Shown here: piece after piece, positions 52,110 to 63,065 of the stretch
Numbering within the stretch: the stretch's first letter is position 1
Layout: each line of letters begins with the position of its first letter
Assembly (NCBI GenBank): GCA_949825045.1
Contig: OX463810.1
Coordinates: 36,218,201-36,282,200 of the forward strand
Source of the DNA: Argyresthia goedartella
Taxonomy: Eukaryota; Arthropoda; Insecta; Lepidoptera; Argyresthiidae
DNA: 64,000 nt
Direction: 5' to 3'
Notes under the pieces: model-generated
Told to the model about the DNA's origin: nothing
The model's database searches: none
Seen by the model: the letters and a program-made list of their open reading frames with translations, nothing else
Translations under genes and position numbers: made by a program

Positions 52110-53257
52110 GGTTAGCTCGAACACCAGACTCACCAGATTCAGCGGACTATAGTGATCTACCTCTGATCACTTCAGACGAAGTTCAGTACGCTCTAAGCAA
52201 AATAAAAAGAGGCATAGCATCTGGGGAGGACGGGGTGCATGTTGAGATGCTGAAGGCTGGTGGAGAGCCCGTCTTCAAGGTTCTCGTAAGGCTTTACAAA
52301 ATCGTTTTCGATCCTGTGCGTTCCTGGAAGAACAAAATTGTAACGATTCTTCACAAAAACGGGAACAAGACAAATCTGTCTTACTTCCCCCCCCCCCCCC
52401 CCCCCCATATGCTTACTACTCTCCCAGGCTTACAAACTATTCGCCAAAGTCTCACTAAGATCCTCAAAGAATACTAAACTGTCGAATAAGCTGGCTTCCG
52501 GAGCGGATACTCGACAATGGACCACATCCATGCGGTCAAGCAGCTGAATGAAAAATGCAGAGAGTAGAACCGGCCCCCGTGTGTCGCCTAAGTTGCAAAG
52601 AAGGCTTTTGACAGCGTAGAGCACTGGGCCATGTTCCACTATTTCCATCGCTGCGGAATTGACATGCAAAACGTCTATATCCTCCGGGAACTGTACAGCA
52701 GGTCCACAAAATGCAGGTGCTCATGCATATAAACACCGACTCTATGTCTATAGTCCGCGGTGTCAGACGAGGAGACACTCTCTCGCCCAAATTATTCACC
52801 AACGTTCTGGATGATATTATGAAGATGTTGGATTGGAGAAAGAGAGGAGTCGCAACGCATCTCAGATCTCCAACATATGCTCGCAGAACTGCATGCAGCT
52901 TCCCAGAATGTTGGGCTCAGGATGATCATGTCCAAGACCAAGATCATAACGAATCACTCTTTAAATTTACCAACCAGGTGGTCAGCGGCTACGTCTATCT
53001 TTTGACATCGTTTATCCTTTGACCGAGAGGCACAGGTGAAGGAGTTCAGCAGACGCGTTGGCTTAGGGTGGGCTGCTTTCGGGAAACTAGACGAAGTCTT
53101 TATGTCTAAACTACCACAATGCCTGAAGACTAAGGTGAATGAATGTGTCTTGCCTATCCTCACTTATGGAGCCGACACATGGACGCTCACTCAACAAATT
53201 ATGCACAAAATCAAGGTGGCCCAACAAGCAATGAAGCGATCCATGGTTGGTCTTCTC
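52110..53257 (+). pseudogene. RTE-type reverse transcriptase relic
   Basis: Successive plus-strand frames read LPLITSDEVQYALSKIKRGI, GEDGVHVEMLKAGGEPVFKV, then (after a poly-C interruption) AGFRSGY and KKAFDSVEHW, then VRGVRRGDTLSPKLFTNVLD, and finally RRVGLGWAAFGKLDEVFMSK with LPILTYGADTWTLT. These are the RTE reverse-transcriptase motifs in order. Several frameshifts and stops intervene, and the stretch that should hold the FADD catalytic motif (about 52860-52930) is missing. The relic continues after an insertion at 53946. Confidence 0.85.
52388..52406. repeat. Poly-C tract inside the RTE relic
   Basis: About 19 consecutive C residues stand where the conserved N-Y-RPISLL motif of the polymerase should be. 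Length is uncertain because such runs are error-prone. Confidence 0.75.
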
Positions 53258-53945
53258 TAGACCTTTGCAATTCCTTATTCTAAGTGATAGATATTTTTTT
53301 AAAGATATATTTAAATTAAAAACGTGTAGAGGTAGCACCAAGGCGAGAAATGATGACCCATAACAATGTATTACTTTTAACGTAGAATACAAGTATGTTA
53401 CCAAGAAACCAGGGTTTATGGTCATGCTCACTAAAATGTCTTTTCTTGCGGCGGCTCTGTGTAGCGGGTTGCTCCCCTCCCTCAAATATGGCGAGGGGGG
53501 TGATGGCTGGTGCACAAGTCATACTCGTGAACGGGTGCTGCTTGGAGGGACCGGTCCAGTCTGGTTTTTCATAAGGTATCTTTAGCTTTACAGCTTGTCT
53601 TTGTTCTTATTTATTTATTTTGTTAGATTGTAATTTTGAGACATCTTATTGGCACTATTGAAATTTAATAATATGGTGCTATCTTCTCTGACGGTATTTT
53701 CGTAGCACTGGTAGAGTTTATGGAGTCTCCTTTTTGTTGTGCGAGATTCAGCCATGAATCACTACTGCAAAGGGAGATTTCCTTTTTCAAACTCAAACCT
53801 GAATCAGTTATGTACTCATTAGTTTAGTTGGTCACATATTTATTTATTTTTATCCATGTATATGAATGAGACTTCAGCAAGTTTTTGGCATGTAAACGTG
53901 CATTATTTTTGCCTATTTGCAATAAAAAAGTTGAGTTTGAGTTTG
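53258..53945 (+). mobile_element. Retroelement 3' end inserted into the RTE relic
   Basis: The RTE reading breaks after SMVGLL (53257) and resumes at 53946 with DHVPNVQIRRKTKFE. The intervening 690 bp end with TTGAGTTTGAGTTTGAGTTG, a tandem hexanucleotide typical of LINE 3' ends, preceded by GCAATAAAAAAG. Its upstream part has no recognised ORF. Confidence 0.65.
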
Positions 53946-54190
53946 AGTTGACCACGTGCCAAACGTCCAAATTCGGCGGAAGACGAAGTTTGAAGATGTA
54001 GGTAAGAGGATAACGGGACTGAGGTGGAGATGGGCAGGACATTTGGTTACACAGGATGATTGGCGGTGGACCAAAGCAGTCATAGAATGATGGCCAAGGG
54101 GAGCGACAAGGCCAGTGGGCAGACCACCTGCACGATGGTTCAACGATATACTAAAGTCGACAGGATCTCCATAGATGCGGTTGATGATGA
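53946..54190 (+). pseudogene. RTE C-terminal relic continuing after the insertion
   Basis: Reads RRKTKFEDVGKRITGLRWRW-type sequence, then in another frame the segment corresponding to 29830-29960 of the intact-ended copy (GTGGGCAGACCACCTGCACG, TACTAAAGTCGACAGGATCT). It ends in GATGATGATG after a deletion of the REEACAQQW part. Confidence 0.75.
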
Positions 54191-55667
54191 TGTGATCCGA
54201 CCGTTTCAACTTGTCGTCTGTAGACGTCGCTCCTCGGCTCGCACGTGACTTATGTAGCCAATATTCCTTGTGAAGAGCCTCGCAAGAGGCGAGCATATGA
54301 TTAACACCCCACTTATACATATATTATATAAATAAATTGTTCTAGTAGATTTGTTGTTGTTGCGTTGACTACTAATTAAGAGATGCGAAGACACCCGCGG
54401 TTACTACCATCCCTATAGGTTGGGGCGACAAATTTTTAGGGCACCTTTTCTAGTCCCCTCCGAGGCTGAGCAAGGAGAGCAGTGTGGTTATATGTATATC
54501 ATTATACCTAACGTTTTTTCAACATTTTCGATATAATTACGGTCGATTCACCTATTTTCAGCTCGCCTATTGGACGACTCAACTATTGTTTAATTTACCG
54601 AAGTTTGATTAAAATAAGTTCAATAGCACTAACGAACTGTTTCAACTATGTTTGAAATGCCTAATGGACGACTCGCCTACGATTTATCGTCTCGTGGGTG
54701 AGTTAATATCTGAGACTACAGTAAATATTACAGCCAATGAAAGAATGAGATACGGGGATCCATTACCTAAGAAAAGGAAGGCCGGGAATGAGTATAAATT
54801 ACGAAGGATAGACAATATTCTAAAAAAAAAACACAGAATAGCTTTCAATAATTCTATAGCTGTTGCTTCTAATCTGTAATCAGTATATCGAACAGAAATA
54901 TCTGATTTTGACATAAACATCTAATATTTTGTAAATAAACTATGATTAAACAATTTTTTGTTTACTAAATAGTGTTTTTTGTTGTTTTCCTAAACTGAAC
55001 CTCTTTGGTTTTCAAACAGGAAGTGACCTATAGCAACCAATTCGGCAGGGGGTCACCTCGCTCCGCTCCGCTTCGCTCTGCTCCCGGGTCTGCTGAAACA
55101 TGTGAACCTAACTAACTTATCTTTAGTTTTTAAACAGGAAGTGACCTACAGCAACCAATTCTGTTCTTGTCACCTCAGATTTGTCTAAAAATCAACTGTA
55201 GGTAAACCGGTTGGTAGTTCAATGAAGTTTAGGTTAGTTGATTGTAGTTGAGTTGACCGTAGGTGATTCGTTCATTAGACATCCCGGTTTGCATCAAACC
55301 GAACCTCTCTACAACAGCCCATAGCCACGGGACATTACGTCAAAGGAGTCCAACTGAAGAAGTCAACTGCGCAGGAGCATTTTACTGCATAAGCGGTCGC
55401 GCAGTTACATATGCCCTCTCTCGCCCTCATCTCCCGTAAACCAATGTAACGAAATCCGCTACGACTGGCGAGAGGTAGGTAGAAGAGTCACTCCTTACCT
55501 CAACTGCCGCCCTAGGCCATCAACTTAGCCCTGCTAACTCGCCTGATCCGCCAGAATTCGGTGCTAAACAACGTGAACTGCCATCCGCCGAGTTCATGCA
55601 CGAGGCGGGAGGTATCCTCTTAAAAACCCTGACCGCTGACGCAGGGCCCCTCGCCGGCCGGCGCTGC
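54191..55667. other. Unassigned; imperfect tandem duplication and short ORF
   Basis: Direct repeats of about 35 bp containing CAGGAAGTGACCTA and AGCAACCAATTC lie about 118 bp apart (near 55010 and 55128). Motifs of the type 'CCTAATGGACGACTCGCCTA' recur around 54560-54680, and related sequence appears inverted near 55255-55285 (GTAGGTGATTCGTTCATTAG), so the region 54540-55290 may be one degraded inverted-repeat element. A 75-codon ORF (54652-54879) inside it is unrecognised. Confidence 0.4.
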
Positions 55668-55715
55668 AGAGAAGAGGCCTATACCCAGCAGTGGGTTGAC
55701 GTGGGCTGAGCATGA
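55668..55715 (+). repeat. RTE 3'-end fragment
   Basis: GAGAAGAGGCCTATACCCAG followed by CAGTGGGTTGACGTGGGCTG matches the end of RTE elements (compare 30015-30045). Confidence 0.6.
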
Positions 55716-55879
55716 GCACATCATATTGATATTTGAGCGATCAAAGCCATTCATTCTGTTTGAGAGCACAGTATATAATATGAAGACAAACAAAGCGTCA
55801 TGCAATATTAATCTGGTGCCGGGTTGGCGCGGCAAGGTCGCTCGAACTAGGACATCAGTTGCGTTCGATGTTCAGGCGT

Positions 55880-56065
55880 CATGCCTTTTCCCAAATGGGG
55901 CTGCAGAGGCACAGTTGTGATCACATTCAACCAGTTATTTAATACTCCATTCTGCATCACAGAAGGCAAGTCCACCGCAACTTTGGTGATATGAAGGTTT
56001 CCTCACGATATTTTCCATCACAGATGCAACTTCCGTGTAATCTACCTACCGATAAAAGTCATCGG
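55880..56065 (-). repeat. SINE family 2 tail, reverse orientation
   Basis: Inverted match to 41090-41250: CCAAATGGGGCTGCAGAGGC, AATACTCCATTCTGC, GGTTTCCTCACGATATTTTC. The head is not present. Confidence 0.65.
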
Positions 56066-57920
56066 AATGTATGACCATGTGGTCAGCACCTTATTCAAAA
56101 CCGTCATAACTTAGGGAGGTGCTTGCGCAATAACTTACTGGGTAAAGCGCCGCTCACACGCGCACTCTCTACTCTACACCTGATAGCGGAGGAGATAGAT
56201 ATTTTCTCCTGCGCTCAGAATGAAGTCTAAAGTAACCTTTTGTAAAAGCACTTGCTATAATAAGTTGTGAAATACGATACTTTTATTAAAATTTGCATAT
56301 AAGTACTATATTATTATATTACCTTAAAAGATAGTGTACATGTGGATAAATAAGAAAATAAATAGTAGAGTTTCGATGCCCAGTGACTGTAATTTGTGGC
56401 GAAAAAAATTTCGCAAGCCTAAAGGTAGGTAACATTGTAGCATTAGGTAAGATTTCGCAAGCCTAAAGGTAGGTAACATTGCAGCATTAGGTAAGAAATG
56501 TGTCACAAGCACAAGCAGTGAAGTATCCGCACCACTATGCCCTACGGCTGCCTCGACTGTCACTGCGAGCTCTGTACCCCGCGGGCGAGGGCCGGGAGTG
56601 GCTCCAGCGAGGCGGAACAAAGGGCCCAGAAGCCTCAACCCTTTGATGTTGCCTCATTACCATCAAAAAGAAGAATTAAGCGCAACCCCGCACCGACGGG
56701 GAAAATATCGCACTTTTTAATGCGTAATTGAAATACTGAAGGTCGCTGCCTTGTTTCGGGTTAAGCTTTTTTTGCCATGTAAATTTCTTTTTCACGCATA
56801 TCCCTTACAATATAATACAAATAGCAGGTATTGTACACACAAATCATCAAAATTCTTAATTCGCTTAAGCAATAGCAATGCGACTAACAAATGGAATCTT
56901 AAACTATGGCTTGGTCTTATACAACTTTGAGAGACACTCTGCAGGGAACTGAAGGTTAAGATTACGTGTACTCAACGACTTCTTAATGATCTTCATTATA
57001 ATCTAACCTAAACTTAGGTGATAACAATAATAGGCCTACATAAAGACAATGGCAACAATAGCGGCTTTTAGCTGTATGACAGCTATTGCCGTGGCAATCA
57101 TTACAAGAACTATAAAAGCAATCATTCCATGTTGTTTTATACCGACTTGCCCGCGGTTTATAGTTACAATTAGAGGAGGAATGAAACCGCGTAATAAAAC
57201 AGGTAACAGCTCGTTATAATAATTAAAAGACAGCCTTTTGCCAATGTTACAACTTTGACGTTAAAATCAACTTTTCTAATGGTACAATTAAAAATGTTGT
57301 CTATTCCCGAGCAGCAAGAGCGCTGAGAGAAGACTCAGACGCCGATCGCCGATCCATGAACAGAAAACTCACTAAAATTGCTGTCAAAATAGAAGAACAG
57401 ACTCTAATAAAACCATTAGGCTATAAGCGTTATTACGTATTATGGATCTTCGCCAAATTCGGTAATGATAAATACACCCTCCTTGCACGAATAAACTCAA
57501 AATTACTTTCCCTGGTATGAACGTAATTAATTCTCGACAATGAAGTGTTTTATTGAAAATCTTAATTATTTATTATGATGGATCAAACAGTGCATTTAAT
57601 TATGTTTGATGCTATTATTAAATAGAGGAGATATGGGTAATTGCTTCATGAATACGATGATTCTTTGTTGTCTGCTTACCCTTTCAGGTGACTGCTCTGT
57701 TGTGATTTATTAGACAACAACATGCGACGCTGGCTGGTTATTATATCAGAATGTTTTTAGGTTTACTTTAAAAAAAAAAATTTTTTTTGATCATGTGATA
57801 AATATCCATTAGTACAGCTCTGGCGTATCAGAGTGCAATATCAAAACTTCATTTGTTTAATGATATTTTAGCGTTTCGTAGCATAGATTTTAACTAGAAA
57901 GCTGTAATTCAGCATGGATA
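56066..57920. other. No gene; one short GC-rich ORF
   Basis: A 64-codon ORF (56537-56731) in a GC-rich patch begins MPYGCLDCHCELCTPRARAG and resembles nothing known to me. The rest is AT-rich without repeats I recognise, apart from the tandem duplication at 56408. Confidence 0.35.
56408..56495. repeat. Tandem duplication, 44-bp unit, two copies
   Basis: ATTTCGCAAGCCTAAAGGTA starts at 56408 and again at 56452. The two units differ by a single T/C change. Confidence 0.9.
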
Positions 57921-58443
57921 TGTCGCAGTGGGTTGGTTAAATCAGACACTTAACTAACTCTCTAGACCGTTAATTAAATGCCGACGTTTAACCAAGTCAT
58001 TTTGATTTAAATAAGCCATCATCGAAAACGTTTAACAATCTGTCTTACCGAAAGCCAGCGTGTTGGAAAACAAGATGGCGTCACGACAACAGCTGATTTG
58101 CACAGTTTATATCAGGGCAAAACATTGCGGCAGCTTAGGTGAAGGGTAAAGGGGGTGGGTGAGCGAAGCGAAGCCCCCTTTATCCTTCGTGTTAGGTTGA
58201 ACATGTAAGAACAACAAAAATACTTAAAACATAAACTTAAGTACTTACAAAAAAAAACAAAAAAATATTGTATATTTCTTGTTGTTCCTAGGCTACAAGA
58301 AATATACAACGTTTAGACAACTCGTTAAACGTTGCGTTCACTCACTTGTCTGACGGAATTTTAGTGACTTGGTAAAACGTCGGCATTTAATTAACGGTCT
58401 AGAGAGTTAGTTGAGTGTCTGATTTAACCAACTAACTGCGACA
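57921..58443. mobile_element. Long-TIR MITE carrying the shared core module
   Basis: The ends read TGTCGCAGTGGGTTGGTTAA and, inverted, TGTCGCAGTTAGTTGGTTAA, with similarity continuing for more than 60 bp (ATCAGACACT, CTCTAGACCGTTAATTAA, TGCCGACGTTT). The centre (about 58105-58240) is a reverse match to the centre of the 8869-9198 MITE, although the terminal repeats of the two are unrelated. A related arm lies at 28706-28850 and a terminal fragment at 58763-58795. The central minus-strand ORF (58309-58112) is incidental. Confidence 0.75.
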
Positions 58444-58479
58444 GATATACTGAAGACGCTGATTCTAGAAAAAAATATT

Positions 58480-58745
58480 TGAGAGTCAGTCAGCGTTAGT
58501 CAGAGTTAGTCAGCGCGGTAATGCTGCCAGTGTGATGGGTACCTTTGGGTCGGGCATGTCCTGGGGCGGATTATTTGTTTAGTATTTTGTTTTTTATTGT
58601 GTTCAGTTTTTGTGTGTGTGTAGTTTTTAATTATTTGGTAATCTTAAATTCTTAGCTTATTTTAATTGACGATGCACTTTGTGGATTTTTGCTTTTAATG
58701 AGTCTGTTCGTTTCCATCACAAATTGCATTAAATAAATTATTAGA
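58480..58745 (+). pseudogene. LINE C-terminus and 3' UTR
   Basis: One frame reads RGNAASVMGTFGSGMSWGGL and then FV and a stop at about 58580. This is the same element end as the fragments at 35035 and 35867. The sequence that follows is a T-rich 3' UTR ending near ATTAAATAAATTATT. Confidence 0.55.
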
Positions 58746-58762
58746 TAGCTGTGCACAACGTT

Positions 58763-58795
58763 AAGTGTCTGATTTAACCAACTAACTGTGACATA
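58763..58795 (-). repeat. Terminal fragment of the 57921 MITE family
   Basis: TTAAGTGTCTGATTTAACCA followed by ACTAACTGTGACA equals the right end of the element at 58410-58443 with one or two changes. Confidence 0.65.
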
Positions 58796-58799
58796 TATA

Positions 58800-59074
58800 T
58801 CTGCATCATACATATCAGCTCAATTGGAAACTGGGAAGTAGGTCAAAATTAACTTGGAAGATTTGATTACAGACACACAAACAGACGGACAAAGCCCTTG
58901 AAATGGGAATCTAAATAAAATATTTTAATAGCCAGCGATGCTTGATTATGACAAGCACTACATAGTTGCTACTGTTGAGTGGTGACAAAACAAATATGAG
59001 AAACAATGACATCAAATTGATGGAGAGTGATCGATAGCTTGTTATTTATGAAGCGACATACTTTCCCTCCTTAG
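58800..59074. other. No gene recognised
   Basis: Short spacer without ORFs or identified repeats. Confidence 0.4.
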
Positions 59075-60640
59075 TATCAATCAATCAATCTATCAATGAA
59101 AATATTCTTTATTCTGTTGGATAATTACATATCTCTTAGAACACGTCATTCATTTAATACTAGGTATACATTCCAAAAGCAGATACTTCTCAGAGAGGAA
59201 GGCACAAGAAACTCTCTCTTTTTTAAAGGAAACTAATAATACATTGATTTCACATATGTTTATTTTTAAGATATCCAATGGAAAAACAAGCAGTTTATCT
59301 CCAATAATTGCGTCTTCTAGATATTTTGACACTGAGTAATATCCCTACAGACATGGTTTACTTTTAATAAAATGTTTTGATTTATGTGTCGGTAAGCTTT
59401 GAATAGTATCGGGGACCTTATTGTAGAAGCGTATACATTGGCCGGTGGCATGAAGGAAATTTTGTGGAGTCTCGTAGAGTAGCTGGGCAGTTTATTCTTA
59501 TTTCCAGTTTTAAAATTATATTTATCGCATTTTTTTTAACAAATGGATCATACAATACATTTACAAGAATCTACTGAGAAGGCAGAGCCAGAATAATGAT
59601 CTCCTTAAACTTGTCTCTTAGCGACTCCGTCAGACCGAGTTCGTAAATGGCACGTATAACCCGTTTATTTAGAATAAATATGTAATTAACAACTGAGGCA
59701 TTACCCCACAGCTGGATGCCATAAGCCATCAAGCTGTGGAAATAGGCGAAGTAAACTAATTTCGCTTTGTCTACATCTGAAACACGTCGGATTCTTTTTA
59801 TGGCAGATGCTGCAGAACTGAATCTACCCGCTAGTGTATCCAGATGAGGTTCACATTGAAGCTTTGAATCGAGGGTGATACCGAGAAACACAGTTTTATC
59901 CACAAGGTTCATTGATTCATTTTCTACAATTATATTAGTCCGTCTGTTTTACATTGGGTAGAGAACATTTTACACAATTGGTTTTCTTTTCATTAAGAAG
60001 AAGATTGTTTGCTGTAAACCAGTCATATACTTTGGAGATAGCATTGCTCACATCGTCATAAAATTGTTGATGTCTTTGAGTAAGGAAGTGTCATCCACGA
60101 ACAATACTATTTCATGCTTAATATGAACATAATCGGCTAGATCGTTTATATTAATAAGAAAAAGGAACGCCCATACGTACCGACGATCCCGATGACCTCT
60201 AGCTATTGACTACAACCTAACGTGGTATGTTACCGAGGTATTAACTCAGAAAGCTAAGTGCGTTATCCTTTACACCATAACGAGCTTGTTTCGTGATAAT
60301 ATCGTGATTAACGAAATCAAAAGCCTTGAAAAGATCACAAAAAAACGCCGATTGCGTCATGTGAATCTTCCCAAGCTCCCAAGCACTGAATATATGTTTG
60401 ATAAGTTCAGCTACAGCGTCGGTCGTTGAGCGACCACGATTTAAATCGTATTGTTTGGAACTCATCCAATTATGCCGATACAAATGATTGCTTAATTGAT
60501 CCAGTATGATTTTTGTGAAGATTTTGCTAAGGTCGGGTTTTAAAATTGGGATAGGTCTTAAATTATTGGGATGAGATGTACTACCATCTTCGAAACAAGG
60601 AATGTCTTTACTTAGTTTCATCAAGTCTCCTGACTTGACT
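59075..60640 (-). pseudogene. Degenerate LINE related to the 47.1-49.3 kb element
   Basis: Minus-strand fragments align in order with the reverse transcriptase at 47111-48808: MMKLSKDIPCFEDGSTSHPN with RPIPILKP (60624 on), NRGRSTTDAVAELI, FFCDLFKAFDFVNHD, then VLFVDDTSLLKDI (about 60110-60075), VDKTVFLGITLDSKLQ (59900 on) and AYGIQLWGNASVVNYIF, and finally VSKYLEDAIIGDKL near 59320. The catalytic motif is FVDD in place of FADD, the GVPQGS block is lost, and several frameshifts occur. It ends in a tail of TTGA/ATTG repeats at about 59077-59092. Confidence 0.8.
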
Positions 60641-60945
60641 GGCGATACAATCTATTATTGAAATAATCGTTTTTACAGAGAGGCCGCCAAGATATTTATT
60701 TTGAACTCAGTCAAGTTTTTGACTAATGAAACGCCTGCTTCTATTGAGCAGTGTAATAATAATGAAATGTACTCCTTGGAATCTGTTCCAAGCTCTTTAA
60801 ATTAACCCATAGGACAACAGAGAGTTACTCTGGCAGTAATATTAATATTTGTATAAATGTACCTTCATCTTGCCCATTAAATCAAGTTACTAGTAATGAA
60901 AAATGTAAAAGTAAGAATATTTTAAACGTGGTTCATCAAAATATT
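60641..60945. other. Spacer between LINEs
   Basis: Its left part may be the diverged 5' portion of the preceding LINE relic. No ORF of note. Confidence 0.35.
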
Positions 60946-61145
60946 TTATTTTTATTTTATTTTATTTATTCAGAAACAAACAGTCTTACATATTTGTATA
61001 CAATACATAAACTCTTTATAAAACATAGACCTACAGTTTCCTAATTTAGTAAAAACATCTTTTATAATAGTTTAAATATCAAAGAAATAATAATGATGAA
61101 GAAGCAACATAAAAAGCATGATACATAAAAAGAAAGTTAAAAATT

Positions 61146-63065
61146 TCATACATGTTCAGTTTGATTTTCAGAAAAATTTGAAAGACACTCCAAAGTTAAA
61201 GTTTTGAAGCGTTTAAGAGATTCACTAAATATATCTATATTTACTAACTTATCATTGTACAACCTGCAAGCACGTCTTATGAAACTATTTGCAGCGTAAT
61301 TTGTGCGACTACGGGGTATAACAAAGAGAGGCTTGCTTCGACAACTACGCTCACGACGACGAGGCACTCTAAACGACAATAAATGTAATAATGGGGGGGA
61401 ATCGATTATATTATTAATAATTTTAAAAATTATTGATATATCAATACAGTCACGACGACAACTTAATGAGTACATTTTTGCCTTTTTCAAGGACGTCACA
61501 TAATCCGAATATGTGTTTCCAGTACGATATTCAAGGGCTCGAATAAATTTTTTCTGCACCCTTTCTATCCCGTCTATATGAATGTTATAAAATGGGTTCC
61601 AAACAGCACTGGCGAACTCGAGATGACTGCGAACATAACTATTAAACAGTACCTTGTAAGTTAAGACTTTTTTGAAGGGCTTTCCTACGCGGAGTATAAA
61701 ACCAAGTTGTTTAAGAGCTTTACTTATAATGTGGTTCACATGAGGTACGAAAGTGAGCTTAGAATCCATTATTGCGCCTAGATCACGAATTTGATCTACG
61801 CGGGCCAATTCTCTTTGACAAAGTTCATATTTATAATTAATGGTTTCTATTTTTCTACTGAAACTTATTACAAAGCACTTATCTGGATTTAAAAATAAGT
61901 TGTTTGAATTACAGAAAGATTCGAAATTATTAATGTCATTTTGCAGGATATCACAATCTCCCACACTTCGGATAACCCTAAATATTTTTGTATCGTCGGC
62001 ATATAAGAGTAACCCAGAGCTGTTTGTAATTTCTGTGACGTCGTTTAGGTAAAGAACGAACAACAAAGGTCCTAAATGTGACCCTTGAGGGACACCCGAA
62101 GTGATGGGTTTGAGATTTGAAGTGTACCCACCTACTGCTACAGCCTGCGATCGATTTTCGATGTAGGATTTTATCCATCGAAATAGATCCCCGTGTATAC
62201 CCATCTGCCAAAGTTTCATCAGCAAGCGTTCATGACAAATTTTATCGAATGCTTTAGCAAAATCAGTATACACGGCATCCACTTGATAATTGTTGTCCAA
62301 GGCTTCAAGTATAATTTCTGTATAGGATAAGAGATTTGTTTCAACACTTCGACCTTTAAGAAAACCGTGTTGATGAACAGTAACATGACGGCGTACAGCG
62401 GCAGACAATTGGTCAGTAACAATCTTCTCCAAAATTTTGCCAAATTGACATAGTTTAGAAATTGGCCGATATTTCTCAATTTCACAGCTGATATCTCCCT
62501 TAGGTATCGGTGTAATTAGAGCACGTTTCCAAATAGAGGGAACACAACCTTCGCAAAGTGATTTTTCAAAAAGCAAAGTGATTGGAATTGATAACTCAGA
62601 CGCACATTTGTTAATAATAACAGGATGAATGCAATCTGGTCCGGCACCTTTATTTACGTTAATAGACTTAAGGTATTTATGAACAAGGTCTTTAGTTAAA
62701 AATATTGTATCCATCTCAAAAACTGTATTATGTACCGGCGGAAGATTGTTCAAATCAATCATGTTATTACTAGGTTTTTCAAAAACAGAGTGGAAATGTT
62801 CATTGAACATGTCACAAATCTGAGAACCAGTTGAAGCTGAAATACCTTTATAGAACATTATTTGTGGTAAACCACTCTTCGCGTAGATTGACTTCATGTA
62901 AGACCAGAAAAATTTCGGGTTTGATGTGATTTTATTTTCAGTTGAGTTTATAAAATTTCTATAGCATATAGGTTCCAATTTATCAACTCTTTTCCTTAGA
63001 CACCTAAAACTGTCACGATCTAAAGGATTTCCGTATGTCTTCCATAGTTTGTGGTACTATTCTTT
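61146..63065 (-). CDS. LINE ORF2, reverse transcriptase part
   Basis: Open from about 63065 (YHKLWKTYGNPLDRDSFRCL) through an ATG-equivalent at 62978 to the stop at 61146. Numbered from 62978 the motifs are KGAGPDCIHPVII (110-122), RALITPIPKGD, RPISKLCQFGKILEKIV (171-187), HGFLKGRSVETNLL (204-217), VYTDFAKAFDKICHERLL (236-253), SGVPQGSHLGPLLFVLYLND (294-313), LLLYADDTKIF (YADD 326-329) and VDQIRDLGAIMDSKLTF. The C-terminal domain ends SNFSENQTEHV. All catalytic residues visible are intact. It is separated from the endonuclease by a frame change, so it cannot be made as one protein unless frameshifting occurs. Confidence 0.85.

Noticed and set aside
58112..58309. Minus-strand 65-codon ORF
   Set aside because: It lies inside the long-TIR MITE and corresponds to its repeated core.
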